A stretch of 64,000 nt of DNA from Armatimonadota bacterium (GCA_031432545.1 JAVKGX010000002.1:124001-188000), one strand, 5' to 3'. Positions 44,878-60,049 are shown, numbered from the stretch's first letter. The notes: generated by a model not told the origin, from the letters alone. Made by a program: numbers and translations.

Positions 44878-47009
44878 GCGGGGCTCGGGTGTGGCGGGGG
44901 CGCCCCCACCCGCTCGGCGCAACCTGGGACGGCCTGGGCGTCAACTTCGCGTTGTACTCCGAGCACGCCGAGGCGGTCGAACTGGTCCTCTTCGACGGCC
45001 CCGACGCCCCCGAACCCACCCACACACTGCCCCTGCCCGAGCGGACGGGACCGGTCTGGCACGGCTACGTCCCCGGACTGCGCCCCGGCCAGCTGTACGG
45101 TTACCGCGTCAGGGGCCTGTACGAGCCGTGTGCCGGCCACCGCTTCAACCACCACAAGGTGCTCATCGATCCGTACGCGAAGGCGGTTGGCCGGCCGCTG
45201 CGCTGGCACGACAGTCTGTTCGGCTACCGGGTGGGCGACCCGAACGGCGACCTATCGTTCGACACCTCCGACAGCGCGCCGTACGCGCCGCTGGGCGCGG
45301 TCGTCGAGGACGCGTTCGAGTGGGCCGACGACCGCCCTCCCCAGATCCCCTGGGAAGACACCATCATCTACGAGACCCACGTAAAGGGGATCAGCCGTCT
45401 GCACCCGGAGGTGGCGGAGTCGATCCGCGGCACGTATCTGGGGCTGGCTTCGGAGCCGATCGTCGATCACCTGACCCGGTTGGGCGTGACGGCGGTCCAG
45501 CTGCTGCCGGTGCACGCCCATGTCGACGACAGGCGGCTGGTGGAGGCTGGGCTCACCAACTACTGGGGCTACAACCCCCTCGCCTACTTCGCGCCGGAGC
45601 CCGCCTACGCGTCGGCCGGCGCCGGGCCGGTGGAGGCGGTGCGGGAGTTCAAGATGATGGTGCGGTCCCTTCACGCGGCCGGGCTCGAAGTGATCGTGGA
45701 CGTCGTGTACAATCACACTGGCGAGGGCAACCACCTCGGGCCGACGCTGTGCTTTCGCGGGGTGGACAACCGCAGCTACTACAAGCTGAGTCCGGACGAA
45801 CCCCGCTACTACATCGACTACACCGGCACCGGCAACACGCTGGATCCCGGCAATCCCTACGTCCTCCAGCTCATCACCGACAGCCTGCGGTACTGGGTCA
45901 CCGAGATGCACGTCGACGGGTTCCGGTTCGATCTGGCCGCCGCACTCGCGCGCGAGCTGTACGACGTCAACATGCTGTCAGCCTTCTTCAAGGTCATCCA
46001 GCAGGACCCCGTGCTCTCGCGCGTCAAGCTGATCGCCGAGCCCTGGGACGTGGGCCCCGGAGGCTATCAGATCGGCAATTTCCCTTGGTACTGGGCGGAG
46101 TGGAACGGCCGCTACCGGGACGCGGTTCGGAGGTTCTGGCGGGGGGACGCCGGCACGCTCGGAGAACTGGCCACCCGGGTGGCGGGCAGTGCCGACCTCT
46201 ACGAGCGGTCGGGCCGCCGTCCGTTCGCTTCGATCAACTTCGTGACCGCCCACGACGGGTTCACCCTGCAGGATTTGGTCAGCTACGAACGCAAGCACAA
46301 CGAGGCGAACCTGGAGGACAACCGGGATGGGGCCGAAGACAACCACAGCACCAACTGCGGCGTCGAGGGGCCGAGCGAAGACACACCCGTGGTGCTGTGC
46401 CGGGAGACGCTCAAGCGCAGCCTGATCGCCACGCTGTTCTGCTCGCAGGGCGTGCCGATGCTGCTCGGCGGGGACGAGCTCTCGCGCACGCAGCGCGGCA
46501 ACAACAACGCCTATTGCCAGGACAACGAGCTGTCGTGGTATGACTGGAACCTGGACGAGCGGCGCCGCGCGTTCCTGGAATCCGTGCGCCAGGCCATCGC
46601 GCTGCGCAGGCGCCACCCGACCTTCCGTCGCCGCAGTTTCCTGCGCGGCGCGGGGAACGGACCTTGCAAGGACGTGGCGTGGTTCCACCCCGCCGGGCGG
46701 GAGATGACGCCCGAGGACTGGAACGATCCGGATCTGCGGGCGGTGGGCATGATGCTGTGCGGCCAGGCACTCAACGAGTTCGACCCGCGCGGTGCGCCCC
46801 TGACCGATCGCACGTTCCTCGTCCTCTTCAACGGCGGTCGGGCGAGTCGGTTCGTGCTGCCCGAACCGCCAGGGGAGTGGGGGTGGGAGCGCGTGTGGTC
46901 CACGGATGCCCAGCGCCCGCGCCGTCGCCCTCAGCCGCTGCCTGCCGGAACCGCCCTGATCGTGCGCCCGAGGACGCTGCGGGTGTTGCGGGCCGTCCGG
47001 GCGCGCTAG
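44874..47009 (+). CDS. glgX: Glycogen debranching enzyme GlgX
   Basis: A 711-residue GH13_11 isoamylase-type enzyme that hydrolyses alpha-1,6 branches of limit glucans. After the CBM48 domain ([20 protein letters not shown]) come [33 protein letters not shown], the nucleophile in [15 protein letters not shown], the acid/base in [19 protein letters not shown] and [23 protein letters not shown] 44874 overlaps the glgB stop by four bases. Synthesis (glgE, glgB) and breakdown (glgX, malQ, glucosidase) are thus encoded together. Confidence 0.95.
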   Translation: MSGARVWRGRPHPLGATWDGLGVNFALYSEHAEAVELVLFDGPDAPEPTHTLPLPERTGPVWHGYVPGLRPGQLYGYRVRGLYEPCAGHRFNHHKVLIDPYAKAVGRPLRWHDSLFGYRVGDPNGDLSFDTSDSAPYAPLGAVVEDAFEWADDRPPQIPWEDTIIYETHVKGISRLHPEVAESIRGTYLGLASEPIVDHLTRLGVTAVQLLPVHAHVDDRRLVEAGLTNYWGYNPLAYFAPEPAYASAGAGPVEAVREFKMMVRSLHAAGLEVIVDVVYNHTGEGNHLGPTLCFRGVDNRSYYKLSPDEPRYYIDYTGTGNTLDPGNPYVLQLITDSLRYWVTEMHVDGFRFDLAAALARELYDVNMLSAFFKVIQQDPVLSRVKLIAEPWDVGPGGYQIGNFPWYWAEWNGRYRDAVRRFWRGDAGTLGELATRVAGSADLYERSGRRPFASINFVTAHDGFTLQDLVSYERKHNEANLEDNRDGAEDNHSTNCGVEGPSEDTPVVLCRETLKRSLIATLFCSQGVPMLLGGDELSRTQRGNNNAYCQDNELSWYDWNLDERRRAFLESVRQAIALRRRHPTFRRRSFLRGAGNGPCKDVAWFHPAGREMTPEDWNDPDLRAVGMMLCGQALNEFDPRGAPLTDRTFLVLFNGGRASRFVLPEPPGEWGWERVWSTDAQRPRRRPQPLPAGTALIVRPRTLRVLRAVRAR

Positions 47010-47070
47010 TCTCGGAGAGGAGGGAGCCTCCTGCAGCGTGCGCCGCACCCGTGAGCCTGACCGACGAGAG

Positions 47071-48678
47071 ATGTCGACGGCGCGAACGAACCTCAGGTGG
47101 TGGCAGACCGCGGCGATCTACCAGGTCTACCCTCGGTCCTTCCAGGATACGGACGGGGACGGCGTCGGGGACCTGCCGGGCGTGATCCGGCGCCTGGACC
47201 ATCTGTGCGACCTCGGGGTCGATGCGGTCTGGATCAATCCGTTCTTCCGGTCGCCGATGAAGGACTTCGGATACGACGTCAGCGACTACTGCGATGTGGA
47301 CCCGACCTTCGGAACGCTCGCCGACTTCGATCGGCTCCTTGCGGAGGCCCACCGCCGCGGGCTGCGCGTTCTGCTGGACCTCGTGCCGAACCACACCTCC
47401 GACCGGCACCCGTGGTTTGTGGAGTCGCACGCCGACCGAGGCAGTCCCAAGCGCGACTGGTACGTGTGGCGGGATCCGGCGCCGGGGGGCGGCCCGCCGA
47501 ACAACTGGATCAGCTTCTTCGGAGGTCCGGCTTGGACGCTCGACCGGCGCACGGGGCAGTACTATTTGCACCACTTCCTGCCCGAGCAGCCCGACCTCAA
47601 CTACCGGAACCCCGAAGTCGTCGAGGCGATGCTGGACGTCATGCGGTTCTGGCTGGACCGCGGCGCAGACGGCTTCCGCGTCGACGTGCTGTGGATGCTC
47701 GTGGAGGATCCCCACTTCCGGGACGAACCGGACAACCCTGCGTGGCGGCCCGGGATGCGCCCGCGCGACCGGTTGATCCACTGCTACACCGACGACCAGC
47801 TGGAGACCCACGAGATTGTCCGCCGCATGCGCGCGCTGCTCGATGCGTACGGCGAGCCGGAGCGGATCATGGTCGGCGAGATTTACCTGCCGTATCCGAA
47901 GCTCGTGCGCTACTACGGGACGCCGCAGACGCCCGAGTGCCACCTGCCGTACAACTTCGGATTGGTCGAACGCGCCCTGGGGGATTGGCGCCCGGAGGTC
48001 GTACGCGCGGTCGTGGAGGACTACGAGGCCCACCTGCCGCCGTGGGCGTGGCCGAACTGGGTGTTGGGGAACCACGACCGCCCGCGCGTGGCCGCACGGA
48101 TCGGCTCGGAGCAGGCGCGGGTAGCCACGATGCTGCTGTGCACGCTGCGTGGCACGCCCACGATCTACTACGGGGACGAGATCGCCATGACCGGCACCGA
48201 GGTGCCGCCAGACCGGGTACGCGATCTGCCGGGGCTGCGCGACCCGTTGGCCCACCCACCGCGGGATCCGGCGCGCACGCCGATGCAGTGGGACGACTCA
48301 CCGTACGCCGGCTTCAGCGTGGTTGAGCCGTGGCTGCCGGTCCATCCCGACTACCGCACGCGCAACGTCGCGGCCCAGCGGGACGACCCCCGGTCGATGC
48401 TGAACCTGACGCGCCGGCTTCTGCGCCTGCGGAGGGAATCCGTCGCCTTCCTGGAGGGGACGTACCGGAGCGTGACGGCGCCGCAGGGTGTGTTTGCGTT
48501 CGTGCGGGCTGCGGATCGACAACGTTGGCTGGTGGCGCTGAACTTGACCGGCGCCGGGCGCCGGCTGGAGGGTGAAGGCGGCGAGGTGGTGCTGTCGACC
48601 CACATGGACCGCGAGGGGCGCGAGCGAAACGCACTGGAACTGAGGCCCCACGAGGGAGTCGTGGTGCGCATCGCGTAG
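47071..48678 (+). CDS. GH13 alpha-glucosidase (oligo-1,6-glucosidase/trehalose-hydrolase group)
   Basis: A 535-residue intracellular alpha-glucosidase. WWQTAAIYQVYPRSFQDTDG, DAVWINPFFRSPMKDFGYDV, LDLVPNHTSD, the nucleophile in ADGFRVDVLWML, the acid/base in IMVGEIYLP and VLGNHDRPRVA define the family; RTPMQWDDSPYAGF is also typical. It would release glucose from short alpha-glucans or related disaccharides; linkage specificity cannot be read off. ATG 47071 fits the family start; a GTG at 47038, after a strong but distant GGAGAGGAGGGAG, would add 11 residues. Confidence 0.9.
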   Translation: MSTARTNLRWWQTAAIYQVYPRSFQDTDGDGVGDLPGVIRRLDHLCDLGVDAVWINPFFRSPMKDFGYDVSDYCDVDPTFGTLADFDRLLAEAHRRGLRVLLDLVPNHTSDRHPWFVESHADRGSPKRDWYVWRDPAPGGGPPNNWISFFGGPAWTLDRRTGQYYLHHFLPEQPDLNYRNPEVVEAMLDVMRFWLDRGADGFRVDVLWMLVEDPHFRDEPDNPAWRPGMRPRDRLIHCYTDDQLETHEIVRRMRALLDAYGEPERIMVGEIYLPYPKLVRYYGTPQTPECHLPYNFGLVERALGDWRPEVVRAVVEDYEAHLPPWAWPNWVLGNHDRPRVAARIGSEQARVATMLLCTLRGTPTIYYGDEIAMTGTEVPPDRVRDLPGLRDPLAHPPRDPARTPMQWDDSPYAGFSVVEPWLPVHPDYRTRNVAAQRDDPRSMLNLTRRLLRLRRESVAFLEGTYRSVTAPQGVFAFVRAADRQRWLVALNLTGAGRRLEGEGGEVVLSTHMDREGRERNALELRPHEGVVVRIA

Positions 48679-48728
48679 CGTCCATGGGTGCTACGATGGA
48701 AGAGAGTCAGCGGCCCCGAGGAGGCGAC

Positions 48729-49823
48729 ATGTTCGGTCACAGACCAGGTCCGTCGCGCGAGCAGGTGCTGGAGGCGCTGCGCGACGTGCAGGATCCGGAG
48801 TTGCACCGGTCGATCGTGGAGCTCGACATGGTGCGCGACGTCACGATCCGGGATGGACAGGTCCGGGTCGACGCGCTGTTGACGATCAGCGGGTGTCCGT
48901 TGCGCGAGACCATCGTGGAGTCGATCCGTCAACGCGTCGCGCAGCTGCCGGGCGTGCGCGCGGTGGACGTCAACCTGGGCGTGATGTCGGCGGAGCAGCG
49001 GCAGGCGCTGATCACCAAGCTGCGCGGGCCGCAGCCCACGGACCGCCCCCCGGCGTTTCTGGGGCCCGACAGCCCGGTGCGCGTACTGGCCGTGGCGAGC
49101 GGAAAGGGCGGGGTGGGCAAGTCCACTGTCACCGCGAACCTGGCCGTCGCACTGGCGCAGCGCGGGGCGCGCGTCGGCCTGATCGACGCGGACGTGTACG
49201 GCTTTTCGATTCCCCGGATGCTGGGGCTGGAGGGGCGGCCGACGGTGATCGACCAGATGATCATCCCGATGGAGCGCTGGGGCGTGCGCGCGATCTCGAT
49301 GGGGATGCTCGTGGACCGGGAAGATGCGGTCGTCTGGCGCGGCCCGATGCTGCACAAGGCGCTCGTGACCTTCATCGGCGAGGTCCACTGGGGCGACGTC
49401 GAAACTTTGCTGATCGACCTGCCGCCGGGCACCGGAGACGTCTCGATCACGATCGCCCAGCAGCTGCCGCGCGCCGAGATGCTGGTCGTGACGACACCGC
49501 AGCCGGCGGCAGTGGAGGTGGCCGCCCGGGCGGCACGGATGGCTCAAAAGGTCAACATGCGCGTCGTCGGCGTGATCGAGAACATGTCGTACTACGACCC
49601 GCCGGGTGCTGGGCGCGTCTACCCGTTCGGCACGGGCGGTGGGCGTGCTCTCGCCCAGCGCCTGGGCGTTCCGCTGCTGGCGGAGGTGCCACTGGATCCG
49701 CGGGTGCGCGAGTGCGCCGACCGGGGAGAACCGGTCGTGTTGGCGGAACCCGACAGCCCGGCGGTGGCGGCGTTCTTGCGAGCGGCCGAGGCGCTGCGGG
49801 CAGCAGCGGTCGCGGCGCCGTAG
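48729..49823 (+). CDS. apbC: Mrp/ApbC iron-sulfur cluster carrier ATPase
   Basis: A 364-residue cytosolic protein. An N-terminal MIP18/DUF59 domain (EQVLEALRDVQDPELHRSIV, about residues 10-90) precedes the ParA-like ATPase with Walker A ASGKGGVGKST near residue 122, GLIDADVYGFSIPRMLG, LLIDLPPGTGDV and VIENMSYYDPPG. Members bind and deliver Fe-S clusters. The CxxC often found after the last motif is not seen (YYDPPGAG instead). ATG 48729 is chosen for its GAGGAGG; two upstream in-frame ATGs are poorer. Confidence 0.92.
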   Translation: MFGHRPGPSREQVLEALRDVQDPELHRSIVELDMVRDVTIRDGQVRVDALLTISGCPLRETIVESIRQRVAQLPGVRAVDVNLGVMSAEQRQALITKLRGPQPTDRPPAFLGPDSPVRVLAVASGKGGVGKSTVTANLAVALAQRGARVGLIDADVYGFSIPRMLGLEGRPTVIDQMIIPMERWGVRAISMGMLVDREDAVVWRGPMLHKALVTFIGEVHWGDVETLLIDLPPGTGDVSITIAQQLPRAEMLVVTTPQPAAVEVAARAARMAQKVNMRVVGVIENMSYYDPPGAGRVYPFGTGGGRALAQRLGVPLLAEVPLDPRVRECADRGEPVVLAEPDSPAVAAFLRAAEALRAAAVAAP

Positions 49824-49883
49824 CCGTGCGGGCCGTCTGTCAGGGGAGAGCGGGCCGCAGCGACGGTGAGCACCTGCTACGCG

Positions 49884-49932
49884 CCGCTTCCAGGAGAAGC
49901 GGGTCGGAGCCCTGAGCAGAAAGTGAACTCCG
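49884..49932 (+). other. Two small inverted repeats in the aldehyde dehydrogenase leader
   Basis: CCGCTTC (49884-49890) pairs with GAAGCGG (49896-49902), and CGGAG (49905-49909) with CTCCG (49928-49932). They lie in the 139-base gap before the aldehyde dehydrogenase gene and could fold in its mRNA leader. They match no riboswitch or T-box signature that I recognise. Confidence 0.3.
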
Positions 49933-49962
49933 GCGTCCGTCTGGGACGAGGGGGGTGATCGC

Positions 49963-51456
<1,494 letters not shown>

Positions 51457-51460
51457 CGGG

Positions 51461-52333
51461 GTGATCGCCAACGGGTCACGGCTGCGGGCCGACTGCGGTT
51501 CCGTGAGGCGCCGACAGAAACCGAACCTCCGCAACCCCGGAACAGTCTTCGCCCTCGTCGTCGCCGCGATGGCGCTGGTCGGCGGCGCTCCTGCACCCTC
51601 ACGTTCGCTCACCGTCTTCGCCGAACAGGTGGACGTCGAGGCCGCCACCGACGTGCTCACGGCCGTGAACGTGCGCCTGACCGACGGCCGATACACGCTG
51701 ACGGCGCCGCGCATGGTGTTGCGGCGGCGCGCAGGAGAGGCCCGGCTCGAAGGCGGCGTCCGGGGTCAGGGGCCGGAAGGAAATCTCCAAAGCCGCGAGC
51801 TGGTGATCCGCTTCACGGCGCGCCTGGAACTGACGCGCATCGAAGCGCTCGCCGCGCAGTTGAGTTCGGACGGCCGCCGCATCACGGCCGATCGCCTTAC
51901 TCTGGATCCGCGTACGGGCGTGGCCGAGACCGGTCTGAACCCCGTGCTGTTCCTGCCGCCCGACGTCCGCGGTACGGGGATGCGGATGGTGTACCGGTCG
52001 CGCCAGGGCACCGCCGACGTCGCCGCCCCCTCCGAGATCCGCACCGACCAGGGGTCCCTGCGTGGCCGCGACGTCTCGATCGACTTCAACGCGCAGAGCG
52101 CCGTGATGCGCGGTCCCGTGCAGGCGACGTTCGAGGTGGCGGAGGGCACGGCGAACCGCGCGCAGGCGTTCTTCCGAGAGGGGCGCGCCGTGCTGGAGGG
52201 CAACGTCCGCATCCGCCGTGGCAACAGCCGGCTGGCGGCCGATCGCGTGATAATCTGGTATCGCGAGAACCGGATCCGGGTCGAGGGCGCGGTCCGTATG
52301 GATCTGGAGGAAGAGCCCCCGAACCGACCCTAG
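51461..52333 (+). CDS. Exported OstA/LptA/LptC-like protein
   Basis: A 290-residue protein with a charged N-terminus and a hydrophobic segment (VFALVVAAMALVGGA, near 27-41) as signal or anchor. The rest is beta-rich with repeated turns such as VNVRLTDGRYTLTAPRMVLR, TDQGSLRGRDVSIDF and AVLEGNVRIRRGNSRLAADR, the pattern of the OstA/LPS-transport jellyroll family. Such proteins bridge lipid transport between membranes in diderm cells; a similar but different role is possible. The GTG start, five bases after the dehydrogenase stop, is only moderately supported. Confidence 0.7.
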   Translation: MIANGSRLRADCGSVRRRQKPNLRNPGTVFALVVAAMALVGGAPAPSRSLTVFAEQVDVEAATDVLTAVNVRLTDGRYTLTAPRMVLRRRAGEARLEGGVRGQGPEGNLQSRELVIRFTARLELTRIEALAAQLSSDGRRITADRLTLDPRTGVAETGLNPVLFLPPDVRGTGMRMVYRSRQGTADVAAPSEIRTDQGSLRGRDVSIDFNAQSAVMRGPVQATFEVAEGTANRAQAFFREGRAVLEGNVRIRRGNSRLAADRVIIWYRENRIRVEGAVRMDLEEEPPNRP

Positions 52334-52368
52334 ACATTCCGGATCACTTCCCCTCGAGGAGGTGCGTC

Positions 52369-53301
52369 GTGGCGTTGGGATACACCGAGTCGCTGTACAT
52401 CCTCGCGTTCGACCACCGCGGGTCGTTCCTCAAGATGGCCGGCATCAAAGGCGAGCCGACGCCCGAAGACGCCCGGCGGATCTCCGACGCCAAGAGCGTG
52501 ATCTTCGAAGGGTTCCGGCGGGCGATCGCCCTGGGTGCGCCTCGCGACGCCGCAGGCGTGCTCGTGGACGAGCAGTTCGGAGCCGATATCGCGCGGGCCG
52601 CTCGCGCGGCCGGTCACATCTTTGCGATGCCGGTCGAAAAGAGCGGACAGGACGAGTTCGATTTCGAGTACGGAGAGGCGTTCGGTGAGCACATCGAAGC
52701 CTTCGATCCGACGTTCGCCAAGGTGCTGGTCCGCTACAACCCGGGAGGCGACGGCGCGTTGAATGAGCGCCAGGCGTCCCGCCTCCGCCGGCTGTCAGAC
52801 TGGCTGCACGAGCGCGGCCGCAAGTTCCTGTTCGAGCTGCTCGTGCCCCCCGAGGAACATCAGCTCGCGCAGGTGGGCGGCGACCGCGCACGCTACGACA
52901 GGGAACTGCGGCCCGATCTGATGGTGACCGCGATCGCGGAATTGCAGGCCGCCGGCGTGGAGCCCGACGTCTGGAAGATCGAGGGGATCGATCGCAGGGA
53001 CGACTGCGAGCGCATCGCGGCCCAGGTGACCTCCGGCAGGCGCGACGACGTCGCCTGCGTCGTGCTGGGACGAGGTGCCGACGAGAACGCGGTCGTCCAC
53101 TGGCTGCAGCAGGGCGCCGGCGTGCGCGGCTACGTCGGATTCGCCATCGGCCGAACGATCTGGTCGGACGCGGTGAAAGGGTATCTCGAGGGATCCGTGG
53201 ATCGGGAGGGTGCGGCCGACCGGATCGCCAACAACTACCTGCGCATGATCGAAGTGTACCGGAACGCCGCCAGGGAGCGGTCGGCGGTGGGCGGCGGGTA
53301 A
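52369..53301 (+). CDS. DUF2090 aldolase-like protein (IolC C-terminal type)
   Basis: A 310-residue TIM-barrel protein matching the C-terminal DUF2090 domain found fused to the kinase IolC in many bacteria, related to 5-keto-2-deoxygluconate-6-phosphate aldolases. Seen features: LYILAFDHRGSFLKMAG at the start, GVLVDEQFGADIA near 60, PVEKSGQDEFDFEYG near 88, VWKIEGIDR near 205, and a C-terminal VGFAIGRTIWSDAVKGYL. It stands alone, without the kinase half. Together with the IolI-like and dehydrogenase genes 50 kb away it hints at inositol or deoxy-keto-sugar use. GAGGAGGTG precedes the GTG. Confidence 0.83.
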   Translation: MALGYTESLYILAFDHRGSFLKMAGIKGEPTPEDARRISDAKSVIFEGFRRAIALGAPRDAAGVLVDEQFGADIARAARAAGHIFAMPVEKSGQDEFDFEYGEAFGEHIEAFDPTFAKVLVRYNPGGDGALNERQASRLRRLSDWLHERGRKFLFELLVPPEEHQLAQVGGDRARYDRELRPDLMVTAIAELQAAGVEPDVWKIEGIDRRDDCERIAAQVTSGRRDDVACVVLGRGADENAVVHWLQQGAGVRGYVGFAIGRTIWSDAVKGYLEGSVDREGAADRIANNYLRMIEVYRNAARERSAVGGG

Positions 53302-53373
53302 GTCGTCCCGAACACCGTGGACAATGTGCCGTAGGGAGCGCCCGCCGGCCAGGTCCGAGCGATCCTGCCATCG

Positions 53374-54402
53374 ATGAGAGCCGTTCGCATTCACGAGCAC
53401 GGGGGCCCGGAGGTCCTGCGCATCGAAGAAGTTCCGGAGCCGGCCGTTGGACCGTACGATGTGCGGATCCGGGTCCGCGCAGCGTCGATGAACCATCTCG
53501 ATCTATGGGTGCGGCGGGGCCTGCCTGGTGTGCGGTTTCCGCTCCCGCTCATCCTCGGGTGCGACGCCGCGGGCGTCGTGGACAGCGTCGGCGACCGGGT
53601 GAGCTCGGTCGGACCGGGCGACGAGGTCGTGGTCAACCCCGGCGTATCCTGCGGTCACTGCCGGATGTGCCTGTCGGGGCGTGATAACCTCTGCCGCGCG
53701 TATGCGATCGTCGGCGAGCACCGCGACGGGGCCGACGCGGAATGGCTTGTCGTGCCCGAGGCCAACGTCGTGCCCAAGCCCGCCGGGCTCACCTTCGAGC
53801 AGGCCGCCGCGTTCCCGCTCGTCTTTCTGACCGCCTGGAACATGCTCGTCACGCACGCACGGGTGCGGCCGGGCGAGGACGTGCTGGTCTGGGGTGCGGG
53901 CTCCGGCGTGGGCAGCGCCGCAATCCAGATCGCAAAGACGCACCACGCCCGGGTGATCGCCGTTGCTGGGGAAGACTGGAAGCTCGAACGAGCCCGCGAG
54001 CTGGGCGCCGACGACGTCGTCAATCACCGGACCCAGGACGTGCTTGAGGAGGTGCGCCGCCTGACCGGTAGGCGCGGGGCCGATGTGGTGTTCGAGCACG
54101 TGGGGCAGGCCAGCTGGGAGACCAGCATAAAGGCGCTGGCGCGGGGAGGGCGGCTGGTGACCTGCGGAGCCACGACCGGACCGGTTGGCCAGACCGATCT
54201 GCGCTACGTCTTCGGCCGTGCGCTGGCGATCCACGGCACCTGGATGGGTGGCAAGGCGGAGCTGTACGAACTGCTGCCGCTCGTCGAGCAGGGCGTACTG
54301 CGACCGGTCGTCGATCGCGTCTTCACGCTGTCCCAGATTCGCGAGGCGCACACCCACCTGGAGTCCGGCCGGCACTTCGGAAAGGTGATCGTCGTTCCCT
54401 AA
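53374..54402 (+). CDS. Zinc-binding alcohol dehydrogenase family protein
   Basis: A 342-residue medium-chain dehydrogenase/reductase. The catalytic domain has ILGCDAAGVVDSVG and the structural-zinc cysteines in SCGHCRMCLSGRDNLC near residue 95; the Rossmann fold has VWGAGSGVGSAAIQIAK near 172 and GADVVFEHVGQASWE. The C-terminus ends GRHFGKVIVVP. It oxidises an alcohol or reduces an aldehyde/quinone; substrate unknown. No clear operon partner: the next gene is convergent. Confidence 0.88.
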   Translation: MRAVRIHEHGGPEVLRIEEVPEPAVGPYDVRIRVRAASMNHLDLWVRRGLPGVRFPLPLILGCDAAGVVDSVGDRVSSVGPGDEVVVNPGVSCGHCRMCLSGRDNLCRAYAIVGEHRDGADAEWLVVPEANVVPKPAGLTFEQAAAFPLVFLTAWNMLVTHARVRPGEDVLVWGAGSGVGSAAIQIAKTHHARVIAVAGEDWKLERARELGADDVVNHRTQDVLEEVRRLTGRRGADVVFEHVGQASWETSIKALARGGRLVTCGATTGPVGQTDLRYVFGRALAIHGTWMGGKAELYELLPLVEQGVLRPVVDRVFTLSQIREAHTHLESGRHFGKVIVVP

Positions 54403-54409
54403 AGCGCCG

Positions 54410-55096
54410 TCACACCCCGCCCTCGGCCGGACCCGGCACCGGGTCGGTGCCCACCCAGGCCGCACCGCCTTCCCAGACTTCCTTTTTCCAGATCGGCACG
54501 GTGACTTTCAGCGTGTCGATCGCGTACTTCGCCGCCTCGAAGGCATCCTTGCGGTGCGCTGATGACACCGCCACCGCGACGCTGATCTCGCCGACGCCGA
54601 GCCGCCCCGTGCGGTGCACGATCGCCGCGTGCAGCACCGGCCACCTCTCGGCGATCTGGCGGGCGATGCGCTCCATCTCCGAACGGGCGAGCCGCTCGTA
54701 GGCTTCGTACTCGAGGTGCACGACGCGCTGATCGTTGCGGGCGGTCTGGCGCACCGTCCCCAAGAACAGCACGACTGCCCCCGCGCCCGGGTCCCGCACG
54801 CGTTCGAGCAGATCGTCGGTGGAGATCGGGCCGGTCTGCACCGCCACGTAGATGTCGCCTCCGCTGACCGGAGGGATCAGGGCCACCTCCTCGCCGTCCC
54901 TCAAGGGCCGGTTGGCCGGCGCGTACTCGTCGTTCACGGCGAAAGCAGGCGTTGCCAGGCCCGCCAGCGCCGGATAGCGTCGGATGAGGGCGGCCCACAC
55001 CGCCTCCGGAGTCGCCTCGCCGTCCAGATGGACATCGATCGACGGCGAGCCGACCGTCTCTCGGTAGGACGCAAACAATCGGACACGTACGCGCAC
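54410..55096 (-). CDS. moaE: Molybdopterin synthase MoaD-MoaE fusion
   Basis: A 228-residue fusion of the two subunits that build molybdopterin. Residues 1-80 are the ubiquitin-like MoaD sulfur carrier, ending PPVSGG (Gly79-Gly80); residues 81-228 are MoaE, with GAVVLFLGTVR, the HRKDAF segment and the basic PIWKKEVWEGG. MoaD must carry sulfur on a free C-terminal Gly-Gly, but here the pair is internal, so cleavage after Gly80 is expected, as reported for mycobacterial MoaX. No other Mo-cofactor gene is nearby. Confidence 0.93.
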   Translation of the reverse strand: MRVRVRLFASYRETVGSPSIDVHLDGEATPEAVWAALIRRYPALAGLATPAFAVNDEYAPANRPLRDGEEVALIPPVSGGDIYVAVQTGPISTDDLLERVRDPGAGAVVLFLGTVRQTARNDQRVVHLEYEAYERLARSEMERIARQIAERWPVLHAAIVHRTGRLGVGEISVAVAVSSAHRKDAFEAAKYAIDTLKVTVPIWKKEVWEGGAAWVGTDPVPGPAEGGV

Positions 55097-55146
55097 CGTC
55101 GGCTCCTGCGCTGTGGACCTGGCTAGGTGCAGTGTACATTGAAACC

Positions 55147-56031
55147 ATGCACATTCTCGACCCCTACGCGGTACCCGGAACGGACCGTCGGGCGCAGCTG
55201 CACTGCCACACCACCAACTCTGACGGGCGATACGAGCCAGCGGAGGTCGTGCAGAAGTACCGGAATGCAGGCTACGCCTTCGTGGCCTTCACCGACCACG
55301 ACCGGGTGACGCCCGCCGAAGGTCTGTCTGACCGGGACTTCTGCACCATCTCCGGCGTCGAGCGTACAATCCCCAAGCCCGTGCGACCGCTGGGACCCCA
55401 CCTGTCCTGCCTGTTCGTCGACGTGCTGCCGGCGGGTTCCGGCGCGCAGGCCGTGGTGGAGGATGTGCGTCGCCGGGGCGGGGTGGCCGGGCTGAACCAC
55501 CCGTCGTGGAGGGGCAACCTCGGGTCGGCGGGGTGGAGCCTGCGGACGATGCTGCAGTTGCGGGGATACTCCTTCGTGGAGGTCTGGAACGTCCACTCCA
55601 ACAGCGACGAGGACACACGGCGCTGGGCCGCTGCCGCAGCCCACCACGGTCCCGGTCATCCGATCGCGCCGGCGGCCGGCGACGACCTGCACGTGGCCGA
55701 CCAGTTCGACCGCGCCTGGGTGGTCGTGCGCGTGAGGGAGGTCAGCGCCGTGGCCCTGAAGGAAGCGCTAATCCGCGGGGCCGTCTACGCGTCCACGGGC
55801 CCGACGGCGCGCTTCGGTGTTCGGGACGGGAGGATCGTCGCACAGACGGACGCCGCGACGATCCGGTTCCTCGACCACCGCGGCGCCATCCGCCGCGAGG
55901 TGGCCGGCCCGTCCGCCGAGTACGAGCCCTCCCCGGAAGATCGGTTCGTGCGGGTGGAGTGTCTGGGCCGCAGCGTGGGCCGCGCGTGGTCCAACATCTT
56001 CTGGGTGCTGCCGGCCGCCGGGCCCCGGTAG
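55147..56031 (+). CDS. PHP-domain phosphoesterase
   Basis: A 294-residue PHP protein. Metal-binding motifs are visible: QLHCHTTNSDGRYEP (residues 18-32), FVAFTDHDRVTP near 50, GLNHPSWRGNL near 115, VEVWNVHSN near 140 and PAAGDDLHVAD near 178. Members hydrolyse phosphoesters, often of nucleotides or histidinol phosphate; which one is unknown. The ATG has no ribosome binding site, and TACATT lies 7-12 bases before it, so the message may be leaderless. It is divergent from the MoaD-MoaE gene. Confidence 0.85.
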   Translation: MHILDPYAVPGTDRRAQLHCHTTNSDGRYEPAEVVQKYRNAGYAFVAFTDHDRVTPAEGLSDRDFCTISGVERTIPKPVRPLGPHLSCLFVDVLPAGSGAQAVVEDVRRRGGVAGLNHPSWRGNLGSAGWSLRTMLQLRGYSFVEVWNVHSNSDEDTRRWAAAAAHHGPGHPIAPAAGDDLHVADQFDRAWVVVRVREVSAVALKEALIRGAVYASTGPTARFGVRDGRIVAQTDAATIRFLDHRGAIRREVAGPSAEYEPSPEDRFVRVECLGRSVGRAWSNIFWVLPAAGPR

Positions 56032-56040
56032 CCGGCAGCG

Positions 56041-58023
<1,983 letters not shown>

Positions 58024-58096
58024 CTCCAGATCCCCCCTCACCGGCTTGTGGCGCCGTCTCCCGTCACGAAAGCCGACCCCTGTGGATTGCTTAGCC

Positions 58097-60049
<1,953 letters not shown>

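Noticed and set aside
49863-49932. T-box or riboswitch before the aldehyde dehydrogenase
   Set aside because: The conserved T-box sequence and any known aptamer core are absent; only two small inverted repeats remain.
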